This document shows positions 1 through 6,948 of a DNA stretch of 8,251 bases, one piece after another. The notes below the pieces were generated by a model. The model worked only from the letters and a program-made list of their open reading frames with translations. It was not told the DNA's origin and did not search any database. Each line of letters begins with the position of its first letter. The stretch's first letter is position 1. The stretch spans positions 1 through 8,251 of the forward strand of contig JAGGVW010000037.1 in assembly GCA_021157805.1 (NCBI GenBank), in the 5' to 3' direction. Origin of the DNA: a bacterium. Lineage in GTDB: Bacteria; Ratteibacteria; UBA8468; B48-G9; JAFGKM01. Both the position numbers and the translations under genes were made by a program.

Positions 1-2316
1 CATTATTGGGGAGAAAGATGGTTACCAGATAAAGGAGAATCCTGGGAAGGTGTTTTAAAAGGAAAAGAGAGAATTAATTTGATTGATGAAGAAGCAACAT
101 TAGGAGATATATTAACCACTGAAAAAGGAGAATTACTTGTTGGGTATTTAAAAGGGAATAAAAAACTTACTCTTGCTAAAATAAAAGAGAAAAAAAAGTA
201 TATAGAAATATTTGAAGGTAAAGAACTTTTTCCTCCAGTTCTTACTCTAACTGAAAATGGGGAAGTTTATGTTGTTTGGTCTGATGAAAAAGCAAATATT
301 TATTTAACTTATTCCTCTAAACCTTATTCAAAATTTCAAAAGCATAGAGTGATTGTATATGGAGATGGGCATCAACCAGCAATTATTTCTTTAAAAGACG
401 AAATTCTTATTGCATATGAAAATTTCTTTTCACAGATTGGTTATTTTTGGGTAAGAAGAAATTCTATTAAAGAAAACGGAATAATAACTTCTTCAATCAG
501 GTTCAAGGGGAATATTTGTCATTCTCCAAAATTCATGAAAGATATCTATGGAAGAATCTGGCTTTTCTTTTTAAATAGTTCAAGAAATCTCATATTTGTA
601 AGTCAATGGCTTGGTTCAAATTGGACTCCACCATTTCCTTACAAAGGGATATTCAAGAAAAGTCATAGATTTGAAAGAAATTTTCTTCCATTAGATAGAT
701 TTAACATTCCGAGAAATAGTTCAACAAATCTTACTCCTATTTATTTGGGTTCTTCTTCTGAAAGTAAAAAAGGAGATTATAATTTTTTTCTTCTGCCTCT
801 CTTAAGGATAGTAGAGAAAAAACCCATTCTATTTTTTGACTTTAAGGAAATTAATGAATTGAAAGGGTTAGTTCTAAAAATAAACAAAGGAGAAAAACAC
901 CATGAAAATCCCATTTTTACTCCTAAGAAAGGAGGAAAGAACGATGAGCGAAGAGTTTGTAGCCACTGTACAGTTATTAAGGAAGGCCAACTTTATCGAA
1001 TGTGGTATGAAGCGTCATCCTCTTTTAAACACAAAGTAATATCAAAAAGATTTCCTGTTTTCCCATGGTGGGAACAATTATATGTTTGCTATGCCGAAAG
1101 TGAGGATGGAATTCATTGGCAGAGAAAATCCGTAAGAAAAGGAATATATGGTGCTCCTCATTGTTTTAACTGTTTTAAAAAAGGTGCTACACATCCACCA
1201 ATTATCTTCAAAGATGAGTATGAAAAAGACCATAGAAAAAGATACAAATTCCTCCACTTCTGTAATTCTGGAGAACAAAGGAAACTTAGTTATGAAGGAA
1301 AATATAATTTGAGCGAAACATGGATACCAGGTTATCTTTATACCTCTGGAGATGGTTTTAAATGGAAAAAGCAGAAAATTAAAATAGATTTTCCTGGAGG
1401 GAAACCCATTTCTTTTGTTCCTATCTGTTTTTTCTATGACCCGGATGAAAAAAAGAAAGAGAGAAAATGGAAAGCATATGGATTTTCTTCTCTTACTCTT
1501 ACACGAAGAGGAGGAGCTGTTGCTTTTAGTGAAAATGGGATTAACTGGAGTGTTTATGAAGAAAATCCTATTTTAGACCCTACATCTATGTGTTATCCAA
1601 TAGACATAACAGGACCTTCTTGCCAAATTCACGATATTGTGGTCTTCCGTTACAGTTACTATTATCTATGTTTTTATCAGTATCAATATGGACCAGATTC
1701 CCATGATATTGAACTGGCTATAAGTCGGGATGGAGTTCATTTCATACCTCTTGGTGAAGGATTTAAAATGATAGAAAAAGGAAGACCTGGAGAGTGGGAT
1801 AGAGGTTCGATTTCACTTTCTTCTTATCCAGTAATTCTTAAAGATAAAATTCTTCTCTACTATGGGGGTTCAAATTACTACCATGAAAGTGATGGGCCTT
1901 ATAATGTTCAAAAATCAAATAATATGTCTGTTTCACTCGGTTTGGCTACATGGAGGAAAGATGGATTTAGCCACTTGGAGTTAAAGCCAGGAGAAACAGA
2001 AGGGTATATTACTACAATTCCTATTTCTCCATATCCTTTCAAGGCAGTGACTCTTTACATTAACGCTTTTTGTAATGGAGGCATTATTAAAACTGAAATT
2101 ATAGATGCTTCTACCCTTAAACCTATTGAAGGATATACGAGAGAAGAATGTTTACCTATCAAAGGTAATAAATTGAAACATTGTGTATTATGGAAAAAAG
2201 GAGATATTGTAAGGATAAAAAATCCTTTTTGTCTCCGTTTCTATTTTAAAAAGATTATTCGCACTCCCAAATTATATAGTTTTTGGTGGGAGAAAAAAGG
2301 GGGAAAAGATGAATAA
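1..2316 (+). CDS. Large glycosidase-like double beta-propeller protein (N-terminus outside window)
   Basis: The frame is open from the first base to TAA at 2314-2316 (771 codons visible). The TTG at 79 is therefore not a convincing start; the gene begins upstream, and any signal peptide cannot be seen. Residues about 25-240 (counted from the first visible codon) look like a sialidase/BNR-type propeller, with recurring blade pieces such as GEVYVVWSD, HQPAII and GRIWLFFLNS. Residues about 290-645 resemble the five-bladed GH32/GH43/GH130-type propeller: YRMWYEA, then four repeats of an S-x-[DN]-G-h-x-[WF] motif (SEDGIHW, SGDGFKW, SENGINW, SRDGVHF), and YYGGSNYYH. The last 120 residues look like a beta-sandwich ending in LRFYFKK...KLYSFWW, as in many large glycosidase-like proteins of uncultured bacteria. 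A role in glycan binding or hydrolysis is inferred. I cannot assign catalytic acids with confidence, so it may be a non-enzymatic carbohydrate-recognition protein. A decayed gene start overlaps its stop codon. Confidence 0.8.
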   Translation, partial: HYWGERWLPDKGESWEGVLKGKERINLIDEEATLGDILTTEKGELLVGYLKGNKKLTLAKIKEKKKYIEIFEGKELFPPVLTLTENGEVYVVWSDEKANIYLTYSSKPYSKFQKHRVIVYGDGHQPAIISLKDEILIAYENFFSQIGYFWVRRNSIKENGIITSSIRFKGNICHSPKFMKDIYGRIWLFFLNSSRNLIFVSQWLGSNWTPPFPYKGIFKKSHRFERNFLPLDRFNIPRNSSTNLTPIYLGSSSESKKGDYNFFLLPLLRIVEKKPILFFDFKEINELKGLVLKINKGEKHHENPIFTPKKGGKNDERRVCSHCTVIKEGQLYRMWYEASSSFKHKVISKRFPVFPWWEQLYVCYAESEDGIHWQRKSVRKGIYGAPHCFNCFKKGATHPPIIFKDEYEKDHRKRYKFLHFCNSGEQRKLSYEGKYNLSETWIPGYLYTSGDGFKWKKQKIKIDFPGGKPISFVPICFFYDPDEKKKERKWKAYGFSSLTLTRRGGAVAFSENGINWSVYEENPILDPTSMCYPIDITGPSCQIHDIVVFRYSYYYLCFYQYQYGPDSHDIELAISRDGVHFIPLGEGFKMIEKGRPGEWDRGSISLSSYPVILKDKILLYYGGSNYYHESDGPYNVQKSNNMSVSLGLATWRKDGFSHLELKPGETEGYITTIPISPYPFKAVTLYINAFCNGGIIKTEIIDASTLKPIEGYTREECLPIKGNKLKHCVLWKKGDIVRIKNPFCLRFYFKKIIRTPKLYSFWWEKKGGKDE

Positions 2317-2645
2317 AAAAGAGTTATATTGGTTTCAGGAATTTATAGAAGGAATTTCCAAGAGATAGAAAAAAGTTGGAAAAATAATCAATAATATATT
2401 AATATATTTTTTTATTAGGAGTGCAGTTAACATTAAAGCTTTATCTCCTTTTACACTTAAAGATATGAAGAGATTCAAACTAAACTGTGGAATAGTGAGA
2501 ATAAAATCTCGATTTCAAAGATTATGGTTTTCTTCTATGAAAAACCTGCTGGGATTTTTCTAAGAAAATGACTTCTGAGAAAAGGTATTGTTTTACACCT
2601 TGGTTTTATGCTTACTGGAAATTGAGAAGGATAGAAAAGGAATAA
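2309..2645 (+). pseudogene. Probable remnant of a decayed gene filling the 332-base gap
   Basis: The ATG at 2309-2311 overlaps the stop of the preceding gene (ATGAATAA) and has a purine-rich AAGGGGGAAAAG before it, a normal coupled start. Translation gives MNKKELYWFQEFIEGISKR and stops at TAG 2366-2368. Protein-like stretches then appear in different frames. One begins at 2362 and reads EIEKSWKNNQ. A second lies at about 2461-2568 and contains SKIMVFFYEKPAGIFLRK. A third runs from ATG 2568 to TAA 2643-2645 and contains RYCFTPWFYAYWKLRRIEKE. The last ends three bases before the next gene. Start, middle and end pieces in shifting frames suggest a short gene, or one internally deleted, broken by frameshifts and a stop. 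I do not recognise the family. Alternatives are random reading in AT-rich spacer, or assembly error. Apart from an AT palindrome near 2400, I see nothing else in this gap. Confidence 0.3.
2393..2413 (+). repeat. All-AT perfect palindrome followed by a T run
   Basis: AATATATTAATATATT at 2393-2408 is a perfect 16-base palindrome, and also two tandem copies of AATATATT. It runs into seven Ts (2407-2413). The layout resembles an intrinsic terminator, but the stem is pure A-U and would be weak, so termination is doubtful. It could equally be low-complexity spacer inside the decayed region. Confidence 0.25.
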
Positions 2646-2648
2646 TTT

Positions 2649-3446
2649 ATGGAAAATTCAATTTCGGTTGTTTCGGTTCACTTAAATTTTTCTTCTTTAG
2701 AAGAGGCGTTTCAGAAAGCAAAAGAATTTGGGATTGATTCTATAGAATGGTTTGATGCTAATGGTGAATTTCTAACTTTGGACAGAATCAAACGAATAGT
2801 AGAATTTGCTAAAGAGTTCAATATCCGAACTTCTTATCATGCTCCTTATATAGGTAAATGGGATTTAGGAACTCAAAGTCCCGAAAATATATCACAAAGA
2901 TTAGAAGAGATATTAGAGTATGCAGTAAAACTTTCCGCAGATTTAATAACTTTACATATGGGAAGTTATCTTTTTGAAGAGACAAGAGAATATGGAGTAA
3001 GGAAGGTAGTTGGAGAAATTTCTAAAGTATCAAAACATGCTGAAAATTTTGGTATCTATCTTTGTGTGGAAAATTCTACTACTTGCCATAACAAAAACGA
3101 AATAGGTACACAAACAGAAGATTTTTTATACTTATTTGATAAAGTTAAATCTCCAGCTATTGGAATGACTCTTGATGTTGGTCATGCTCATATAACCAAA
3201 AATTTATTTAAACTCTTAGAATGTTTCAATCACAAGATTCACAACATCCATCTTCACGATAATAATGGGATAGAAGATCAACATTTACCACCTGGAAAGG
3301 GAACTATTCCTTGGGATGATTTTTTTTCTGCTCTTTCTGAGATTAATTATAAAGGAACTTTCACATTAGAATTCCCTGAAGATAAAACACAATTTCTTTC
3401 ATTTATTAAAAGAATTCGGAAGTTTACAAGGAGAAAAAAACTTTGA
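2649..3446 (+). CDS. Xylose-isomerase-like TIM-barrel protein (AP endonuclease 2 / sugar-phosphate isomerase-epimerase superfamily)
   Basis: This 265-residue protein starts at ATG 2649, preceded by AAAAGGAA with about 7 bases of spacing; length is typical (E. coli endonuclease IV is about 285). The barrel is read from its metal-site motifs: H64 in SYHAPY, H103 in TLHMGS, E141 in CVENS, D176 and H179 in TLDVGHAH, H201 in HLHDN, D210 and H212 in EDQHLPPGKG, and E241 in TLEFPE. These correspond in order to the nine metal ligands of endonuclease IV. Within this superfamily, members either nick abasic DNA with three zincs or isomerise/epimerise sugars with one divalent metal. The GMTLDVGH segment differs from the stricter C-h-D-T-C-H signature of true endonuclease IV, and the neighbouring glycosidase-like gene favours a sugar substrate. 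Probably cytoplasmic; no signal peptide is visible. The specific reaction cannot be assigned. Confidence 0.85.
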   Translation: MENSISVVSVHLNFSSLEEAFQKAKEFGIDSIEWFDANGEFLTLDRIKRIVEFAKEFNIRTSYHAPYIGKWDLGTQSPENISQRLEEILEYAVKLSADLITLHMGSYLFEETREYGVRKVVGEISKVSKHAENFGIYLCVENSTTCHNKNEIGTQTEDFLYLFDKVKSPAIGMTLDVGHAHITKNLFKLLECFNHKIHNIHLHDNNGIEDQHLPPGKGTIPWDDFFSALSEINYKGTFTLEFPEDKTQFLSFIKRIRKFTRRKKL

Positions 3447-3465
3447 GATAAATTTAATTTTATAT

Positions 3466-3473
3466 AGGAGGGG
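3466..3473 (+). promoter_or_regulatory. Orphan Shine-Dalgarno-like AGGAGGGG without a gene
   Basis: This is the strongest ribosome-binding-like sequence in the gap between the TIM-barrel and M28 genes, yet no ATG, GTG or TTG lies at a usable distance. The nearest GTG (3473) touches it, and the downstream frame (from ATA 3480 or ATT 3486) lacks a normal start and ends at TAA 3531-3533. It may be a scar of a lost gene start, or chance. Confidence 0.3.
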
Positions 3474-3500
3474 TGGTCTATAACCATTTACTTAAAGAAG

Positions 3501-3529
3501 TTGACAAAAGAAATTATAGATTTTAAGAT
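3501..3529 (+). promoter_or_regulatory. Candidate sigma-70-type promoter for a leaderless M28-led operon
   Basis: TTGACA (3501-3506, a perfect -35 box) is followed by a 17-base spacer and TAAGAT (3524-3529, four of six matches to TATAAT). Seven bases separate the -10 box from the ATG at 3537, so transcription would begin at or next to the start codon. That geometry is characteristic of leaderless bacterial mRNAs. It agrees with the absence of a properly spaced Shine-Dalgarno sequence before this start: AAGG at 3532-3535 is only one base from the ATG. The AT-rich background makes chance matches possible. Confidence 0.4.
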
Positions 3530-3536
3530 ATAAGGT

Positions 3537-4805
3537 ATGGAAAATATAAAAAAACATTTTGATTATTTATGCAAGAAAATCGGTTCTCGTGTTTTTGGTT
3601 CAGATGCAGAAAAAAGAACGGCTGAATATATCAAAAGGAATTTTGAAAATTATGGATTAGAAACAGAAATTCAAAATTTTCCTGTTGAAAAACATAACTT
3701 TTCAAAATTTGAAGTTAGAAAAGTAACAGGGAAAAAAGAAGTAAAAATTGATTGTCTCCCATTTGGATTTTCTTCTTTTACCGATATAAAAGGAAAATAT
3801 TTTGACCTTGAATATCTTGAAAACATAACTGCTCAAAATATAAAGAAAAAAAATTTAAAAAGAAAATGTGTTTTATTATTTGATGGTTTTGGAGAAAAAT
3901 TAAGTGATTTTAAAAATTTTATTAGGTCAGGCGTCTCTGCTGTTATTTTAATTGACAACAGATACCCTGTAAACTGGCCTATTTCTCTAAATATGCCCTA
4001 TTTCTGGAAAAAATATTTAAAAATACCTGTTGTCTCAATTCCTTACTTTGAAGCGGTAAAATTAAAGAAGGAAAAGGTAAAAAGAGTATTTATAAAGATA
4101 AACGGAAAAATAGAAAAATCAGAAAGCCAGAATGTCAAAGGAATTAAAAAAGGCAAAATAGATGAGAACATTATTATAACCTGCCATCATGATAGTGTTT
4201 TAGCAGGAACAGGTGCAGATGATAACGCAACAGGAATAGTGGCTCTTTTAGAACTGGCAAAATATTTTTCAAAGAAAAAATTAAAAAGAAGCATTGTATT
4301 TTTATCTTTTGGAGCAGAAGAAGTTTTATCATATGGTTCTTTTAATTTTGTAAAAAAGAATTATAACTTTGTAAAGAAGGGAAAAATAGTTGTAAATTTT
4401 GATACATTTGGCTCTGCTTTTGGAGAAAGTCATATAAGAATTACTGGTTCAGATTCATTGAGAAAATATATAAATAGGAAAGTAAAAATTAATCAGATGT
4501 ATTTCAAAATAATAGAATCGGTCTCTCCATATAGCGACCATTACCCATTTAATCTCGCAAAGATTCCATCTCTTTATATCGGAAGAAATAATTGTAAAAC
4601 TGGCTTTTTCCATTATCATTCAAAATATGATAATATTGAGGCAATTGATTTTGAAGTGGTTTACAACACAATGAAAATATTTAAAAAAATTATAGAAGAG
4701 ATTAGTTTGATAGAAAAACTTCCCTTCTCAAAGATAATTCCAGAAAAACAAATAAAAGAAATTGAAGATTACAGAAAGAAGTTCGGGATAAAATGGTTAA
4801 AATAA
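3537..4805 (+). CDS. M28-family zinc metallopeptidase / amidohydrolase with PA-like insert
   Basis: The 422-residue protein belongs to the M28 (aminopeptidase S / glutaminyl cyclase-like) fold. The N-terminal helix region has the usual GSRVFGSDAEKRTAEYI. Residues about 80-190 look like a protease-associated (PA) domain (RKCVLLFDG, SGVSAVILIDN, IPVVSIPYFEA). The catalytic domain keeps every expected residue: H217 and D219 in TCHHDS, D228 in GADDNATG, E261 and E262 in FGAEEV (general base and zinc ligand), D289 in VVNFDTFG and H335 in YSDHYPF. The start is forced: TAA at 3531-3533 lies in frame just upstream and ATG 3537 is the first start after it. The N-terminus is charged, with no signal peptide, so the enzyme is probably cytoplasmic, unlike most PA-containing M28 enzymes. 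Lysine is very high (about 64 of 422). It leads an apparent operon and overlaps the GNAT gene by 13 bases. The substrate could be a peptide or an N-acyl/aminoacyl sugar; the latter is inference from context. Confidence 0.88.
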   Translation: MENIKKHFDYLCKKIGSRVFGSDAEKRTAEYIKRNFENYGLETEIQNFPVEKHNFSKFEVRKVTGKKEVKIDCLPFGFSSFTDIKGKYFDLEYLENITAQNIKKKNLKRKCVLLFDGFGEKLSDFKNFIRSGVSAVILIDNRYPVNWPISLNMPYFWKKYLKIPVVSIPYFEAVKLKKEKVKRVFIKINGKIEKSESQNVKGIKKGKIDENIIITCHHDSVLAGTGADDNATGIVALLELAKYFSKKKLKRSIVFLSFGAEEVLSYGSFNFVKKNYNFVKKGKIVVNFDTFGSAFGESHIRITGSDSLRKYINRKVKINQMYFKIIESVSPYSDHYPFNLAKIPSLYIGRNNCKTGFFHYHSKYDNIEAIDFEVVYNTMKIFKKIIEEISLIEKLPFSKIIPEKQIKEIEDYRKKFGIKWLK

Positions 4806-5632
4806 GATTGATGAAAATTTATGACATTCCAGAAGTTGTTAGAGTTGCAAATCAGTCATTTTTTGAATGGGCAAGATATACAGAAATAATCGGCCCTAAA
4901 ATTGTTGAAAGATATTTAAAGTTTCCAGAATGGCAGTTTGTTGCAGAAAAGGATAAAAAAATTATTGGTTTTGTTATAAATGAATTAACTGGGAAGAATT
5001 TACATTTATGCTTGATAGCAATTTTGCCGGACTATTACGGAAGGAAAATAGGAGGGAATCTTTTAAAGAAAGTAGAAAAAGAAGCAACCAAAAAAGGAAT
5101 TAAAAAAATTTTTCTTGATACTCCATTTGCAAAAAATTTTTATTTAAAATATGGATTTAAAGAAACAGGGAAACTTTATAGATTAGTTAAAGATATAACA
5201 CAAAAAAGTGTTAATAAAGTTGAAGGTACCGAATTTATTGGTTTTGATAATCTAAAAAATATTCTCAGAAGTATGGATAAAAAAGGTGGATGTGAATTTT
5301 TAAAGAATTATTTTAGTTCTGTTGAAAAAGATGGGAATTTGTGTCTTCTGTTTAAAGAAAGAGGAGAGGTAAAAAGTGTTGCAATTGGTGAGAAAAACAA
5401 ATTTTCTTCTGAATATGTTGAAATAAAATTTTTGTGGGGAAAATCAGTGAAAGATAAATTAAAAATTATAAAAGGGATGGAATACGCTGTTTCCACAATA
5501 GGAAGAAAAGGAGTTGTTTTATCAACTTCGGATAATTCTATATTGAAAAAACTGGCAAAGGAAGGATACTCAGAAAGAAAAGACTCTATTTTCTGGTCTC
5601 AGTATAACTTGGAAAAAAAACTCAAAAAATGA
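4793..5632 (+). CDS. GNAT-family acetyltransferase with C-terminal extension
   Basis: This 279-residue protein starts at ATG 4793 inside the last codons of the M28 gene (13-base overlap), so translation is probably coupled; the ribosome-binding sequence is weak. Residues 1-145 form a GNAT domain: IRLMKIYDIPEVVRVANQSF at the start, motif A around LCLIAILPDYYGRKIGGNLL (72-91), and motif B AKNFYLKYGFKETG (113-126). The acyl-CoA pyrophosphate loop aligns as Y82-G-R-K85-I-G87, so the usual R/Q and first Gly of [RQ]xxGx[GA] are replaced by Tyr and Lys. Residues 150-279 are not a standard part of small GNATs. They contain VVLSTSDNSILKKLAKEGYS followed by IFW, which resembles the last part of a second, degenerate GNAT fold. 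Acyl transfer from acyl-CoA to an amine is the expected reaction; the acceptor is unknown. It overlaps the next gene by ATGA, and about 17% of residues are lysine. Confidence 0.82.
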   Translation: MVKIRLMKIYDIPEVVRVANQSFFEWARYTEIIGPKIVERYLKFPEWQFVAEKDKKIIGFVINELTGKNLHLCLIAILPDYYGRKIGGNLLKKVEKEATKKGIKKIFLDTPFAKNFYLKYGFKETGKLYRLVKDITQKSVNKVEGTEFIGFDNLKNILRSMDKKGGCEFLKNYFSSVEKDGNLCLLFKERGEVKSVAIGEKNKFSSEYVEIKFLWGKSVKDKLKIIKGMEYAVSTIGRKGVVLSTSDNSILKKLAKEGYSERKDSIFWSQYNLEKKLKK

Positions 5633-6939
5633 AAAATAAAGGGCAGAAACTCTGGAAAAAAGCAAAAGAAATAATACCGTGGGGTACCTGCTTACTATCA
5701 AAAACAAGTGAAATGTTTCTTCCTGAAAAATGGCCTTCCTATTTTGAGAAAGCAAAAGGGATAAAAGTGTGGGATTTAGATGGAAATGAATTCTTTGATT
5801 TTTCAATAATGGGTGTTGGCAGTTGTATTCTCGGATATAATGATAAAGATGTGAACAAAGCAGTTAAAGAAGTTATCGATAAAGGAAATATGTGCACTTT
5901 AAACTCTCCTGAAGAAGTTGAACTTGCAAGAATACTTTTAAAAATGCATAAATGGGCAGGAATGGTAAGATATGCCAGAACTGGAGGAGAAGCAATGGCA
6001 ATTGCTGTAAGGATTGCCAGAGCATATACAGGAAAGGATAAAATTGCTTTTTGTGGATATCATGGCTGGCATGACTGGTATTTATCAGCAAATCTTTCAG
6101 ATGATAAGAATCTTGATGGTCATTTACTTCCAGGTCTTAAACCGACGGGAGTTCCAATGGTTTTGAAAGGCACTGTTTTCCCTTTCACCTATAACAAAAT
6201 TGAAGAACTTGAGAATATAGTTAGACATAATGAAATTGGAGCAATTGTAATGGAACCAATGAGAAATTACTGGCCTGAAAATAACTTTTTGAAAAAAGTA
6301 AGAGATATAGCAACAAAAATAAAAGCAGTTTTAATATTTGATGAGATAACATCTGGTTTCAGAATGAGAGTGGGTGGAGTCCATACACTGTTTAATGTTG
6401 AACCTGATATTGTTGTTTATGCAAAAGGAATAAGTAATGGTTATCCTATGGGGGTAATTGTTGGAAAGAAAAAAATAATGAAGGCAGCAGAAAAAAGTTT
6501 TATTTCATCAACATACTGGACTGAAAGAATAGGTCCTGCAGCAGCCATTGCAACGATTAAGAAAATGAAAGAAAAAAATGTTCCTCAGCATTTGATAAAA
6601 ATTGGAAAGAAGATAAAAGAAGAATGGTATGAAATATCAAAGGCGAAAGGATTGAAAATAAAAATAACAGGTATAGACCCACTTGCAACTTTTAAATTTG
6701 ATTATGGAAAAGGGAGTCAGGCAGTTATGACTCTCTTCACTCAGGAAATGTTAAAAAGAGGATATCTTGCAGGGAAAAGTGTCTATGTTTCATATTCTCA
6801 TAAAGAAAAAGATGTTAAAAATTATTTAAAGGATGTTGATGAAGTATTTGGAAAGATAAAATATGCAATTGAGAAGGAAAAAGTTTATAATTTACTTGAA
6901 GTTCCTGTGGCAAAAAGTGGATTTAAAAGATTAACCTGA
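5629..6939 (+). CDS. Class III PLP-dependent aminotransferase, glutamate-1-semialdehyde aminomutase-like
   Basis: The 436-residue length matches the HemL-like branch of class III aminotransferases. Visible features are the N-terminal KGIKVWDLDGNEFFDF; the cofactor phosphate loop TGGEA (118-122, where HemL has SGTEA); the GYHGWHDW aromatic/His segment (143-150); D238 in VLIFDEITSGFR, which contacts the pyridine nitrogen; K266 in VVYAKGISNG, the Schiff-base lysine; and STYWTERIGPAAA (294-306), where HemL-type enzymes have a TLSGNP-like segment. That last segment and the neighbours indicate a sugar- or keto-substrate aminotransferase rather than haem synthesis; no other tetrapyrrole gene is nearby. 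The start codon overlaps the GNAT stop (ATGA at 5629-5632), has no strong Shine-Dalgarno sequence, and is probably reached by coupling. A palindrome covers its stop codon. The donor, acceptor and whether it is a transaminase or a mutase cannot be decided from sequence. Confidence 0.9.
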   Translation: MKNKGQKLWKKAKEIIPWGTCLLSKTSEMFLPEKWPSYFEKAKGIKVWDLDGNEFFDFSIMGVGSCILGYNDKDVNKAVKEVIDKGNMCTLNSPEEVELARILLKMHKWAGMVRYARTGGEAMAIAVRIARAYTGKDKIAFCGYHGWHDWYLSANLSDDKNLDGHLLPGLKPTGVPMVLKGTVFPFTYNKIEELENIVRHNEIGAIVMEPMRNYWPENNFLKKVRDIATKIKAVLIFDEITSGFRMRVGGVHTLFNVEPDIVVYAKGISNGYPMGVIVGKKKIMKAAEKSFISSTYWTERIGPAAAIATIKKMKEKNVPQHLIKIGKKIKEEWYEISKAKGLKIKITGIDPLATFKFDYGKGSQAVMTLFTQEMLKRGYLAGKSVYVSYSHKEKDVKNYLKDVDEVFGKIKYAIEKEKVYNLLEVPVAKSGFKRLT

Positions 6940-6948
6940 AATTTCAGG
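6935..6948 (+). promoter_or_regulatory. Palindrome linking the aminotransferase stop to the Gfo ribosome-binding site
   Basis: CCTGAAATTTCAGG is a perfect 14-base palindrome. It contains the aminotransferase TGA (6937-6939), and its right arm supplies the AGG of the AGGAA before the ATG at 6958. As RNA it can form a five-base stem with an AAUU loop that covers the ribosome-binding site. Ribosomes finishing the upstream gene would open it, so it could enforce translational coupling across the 18-base gap. The function is inferred. Confidence 0.4.

Noticed and set aside
79..81. TTG as the start of the first gene
   Set aside because: The same frame is open back to base 1 and the upstream codons read like protein (HYWGERWLPDKGESWEG), so the gene simply enters from outside the window.
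2393..2413. Intrinsic terminator after the propeller gene
   Set aside because: The stem is only A-U pairs, so despite the T run it is recorded as a palindrome rather than a terminator.
2335..2433. Minus-strand 32-codon hydrophobic reading frame with an AAAGGAG upstream
   Set aside because: It lies across the degenerate AT-rich gap, has no partner genes on that strand, and its hydrophobicity is expected from A/T-rich codons; not enough to call a small membrane protein.
2427..2455. TTAACA-17-TTTACA as a promoter for the TIM-barrel gene
   Set aside because: The -10 match is poor and such pairs are common by chance in DNA this AT-rich.
5570..5806. Minus-strand 78-codon open frame, and similar antisense frames at 1078-1278, 5308-5496, 5873-6091 and 7087-7275
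   Set aside because: They lie opposite clearly conserved + strand enzymes, and their sequences are rich in Phe, Leu and Ser as expected from antisense of Lys/Glu-rich genes.
5629..6939. Assignment as hemL for haem biosynthesis
   Set aside because: Key segments differ from HemL and the neighbours are sugar-type oxidoreductases, so no gene symbol is given.
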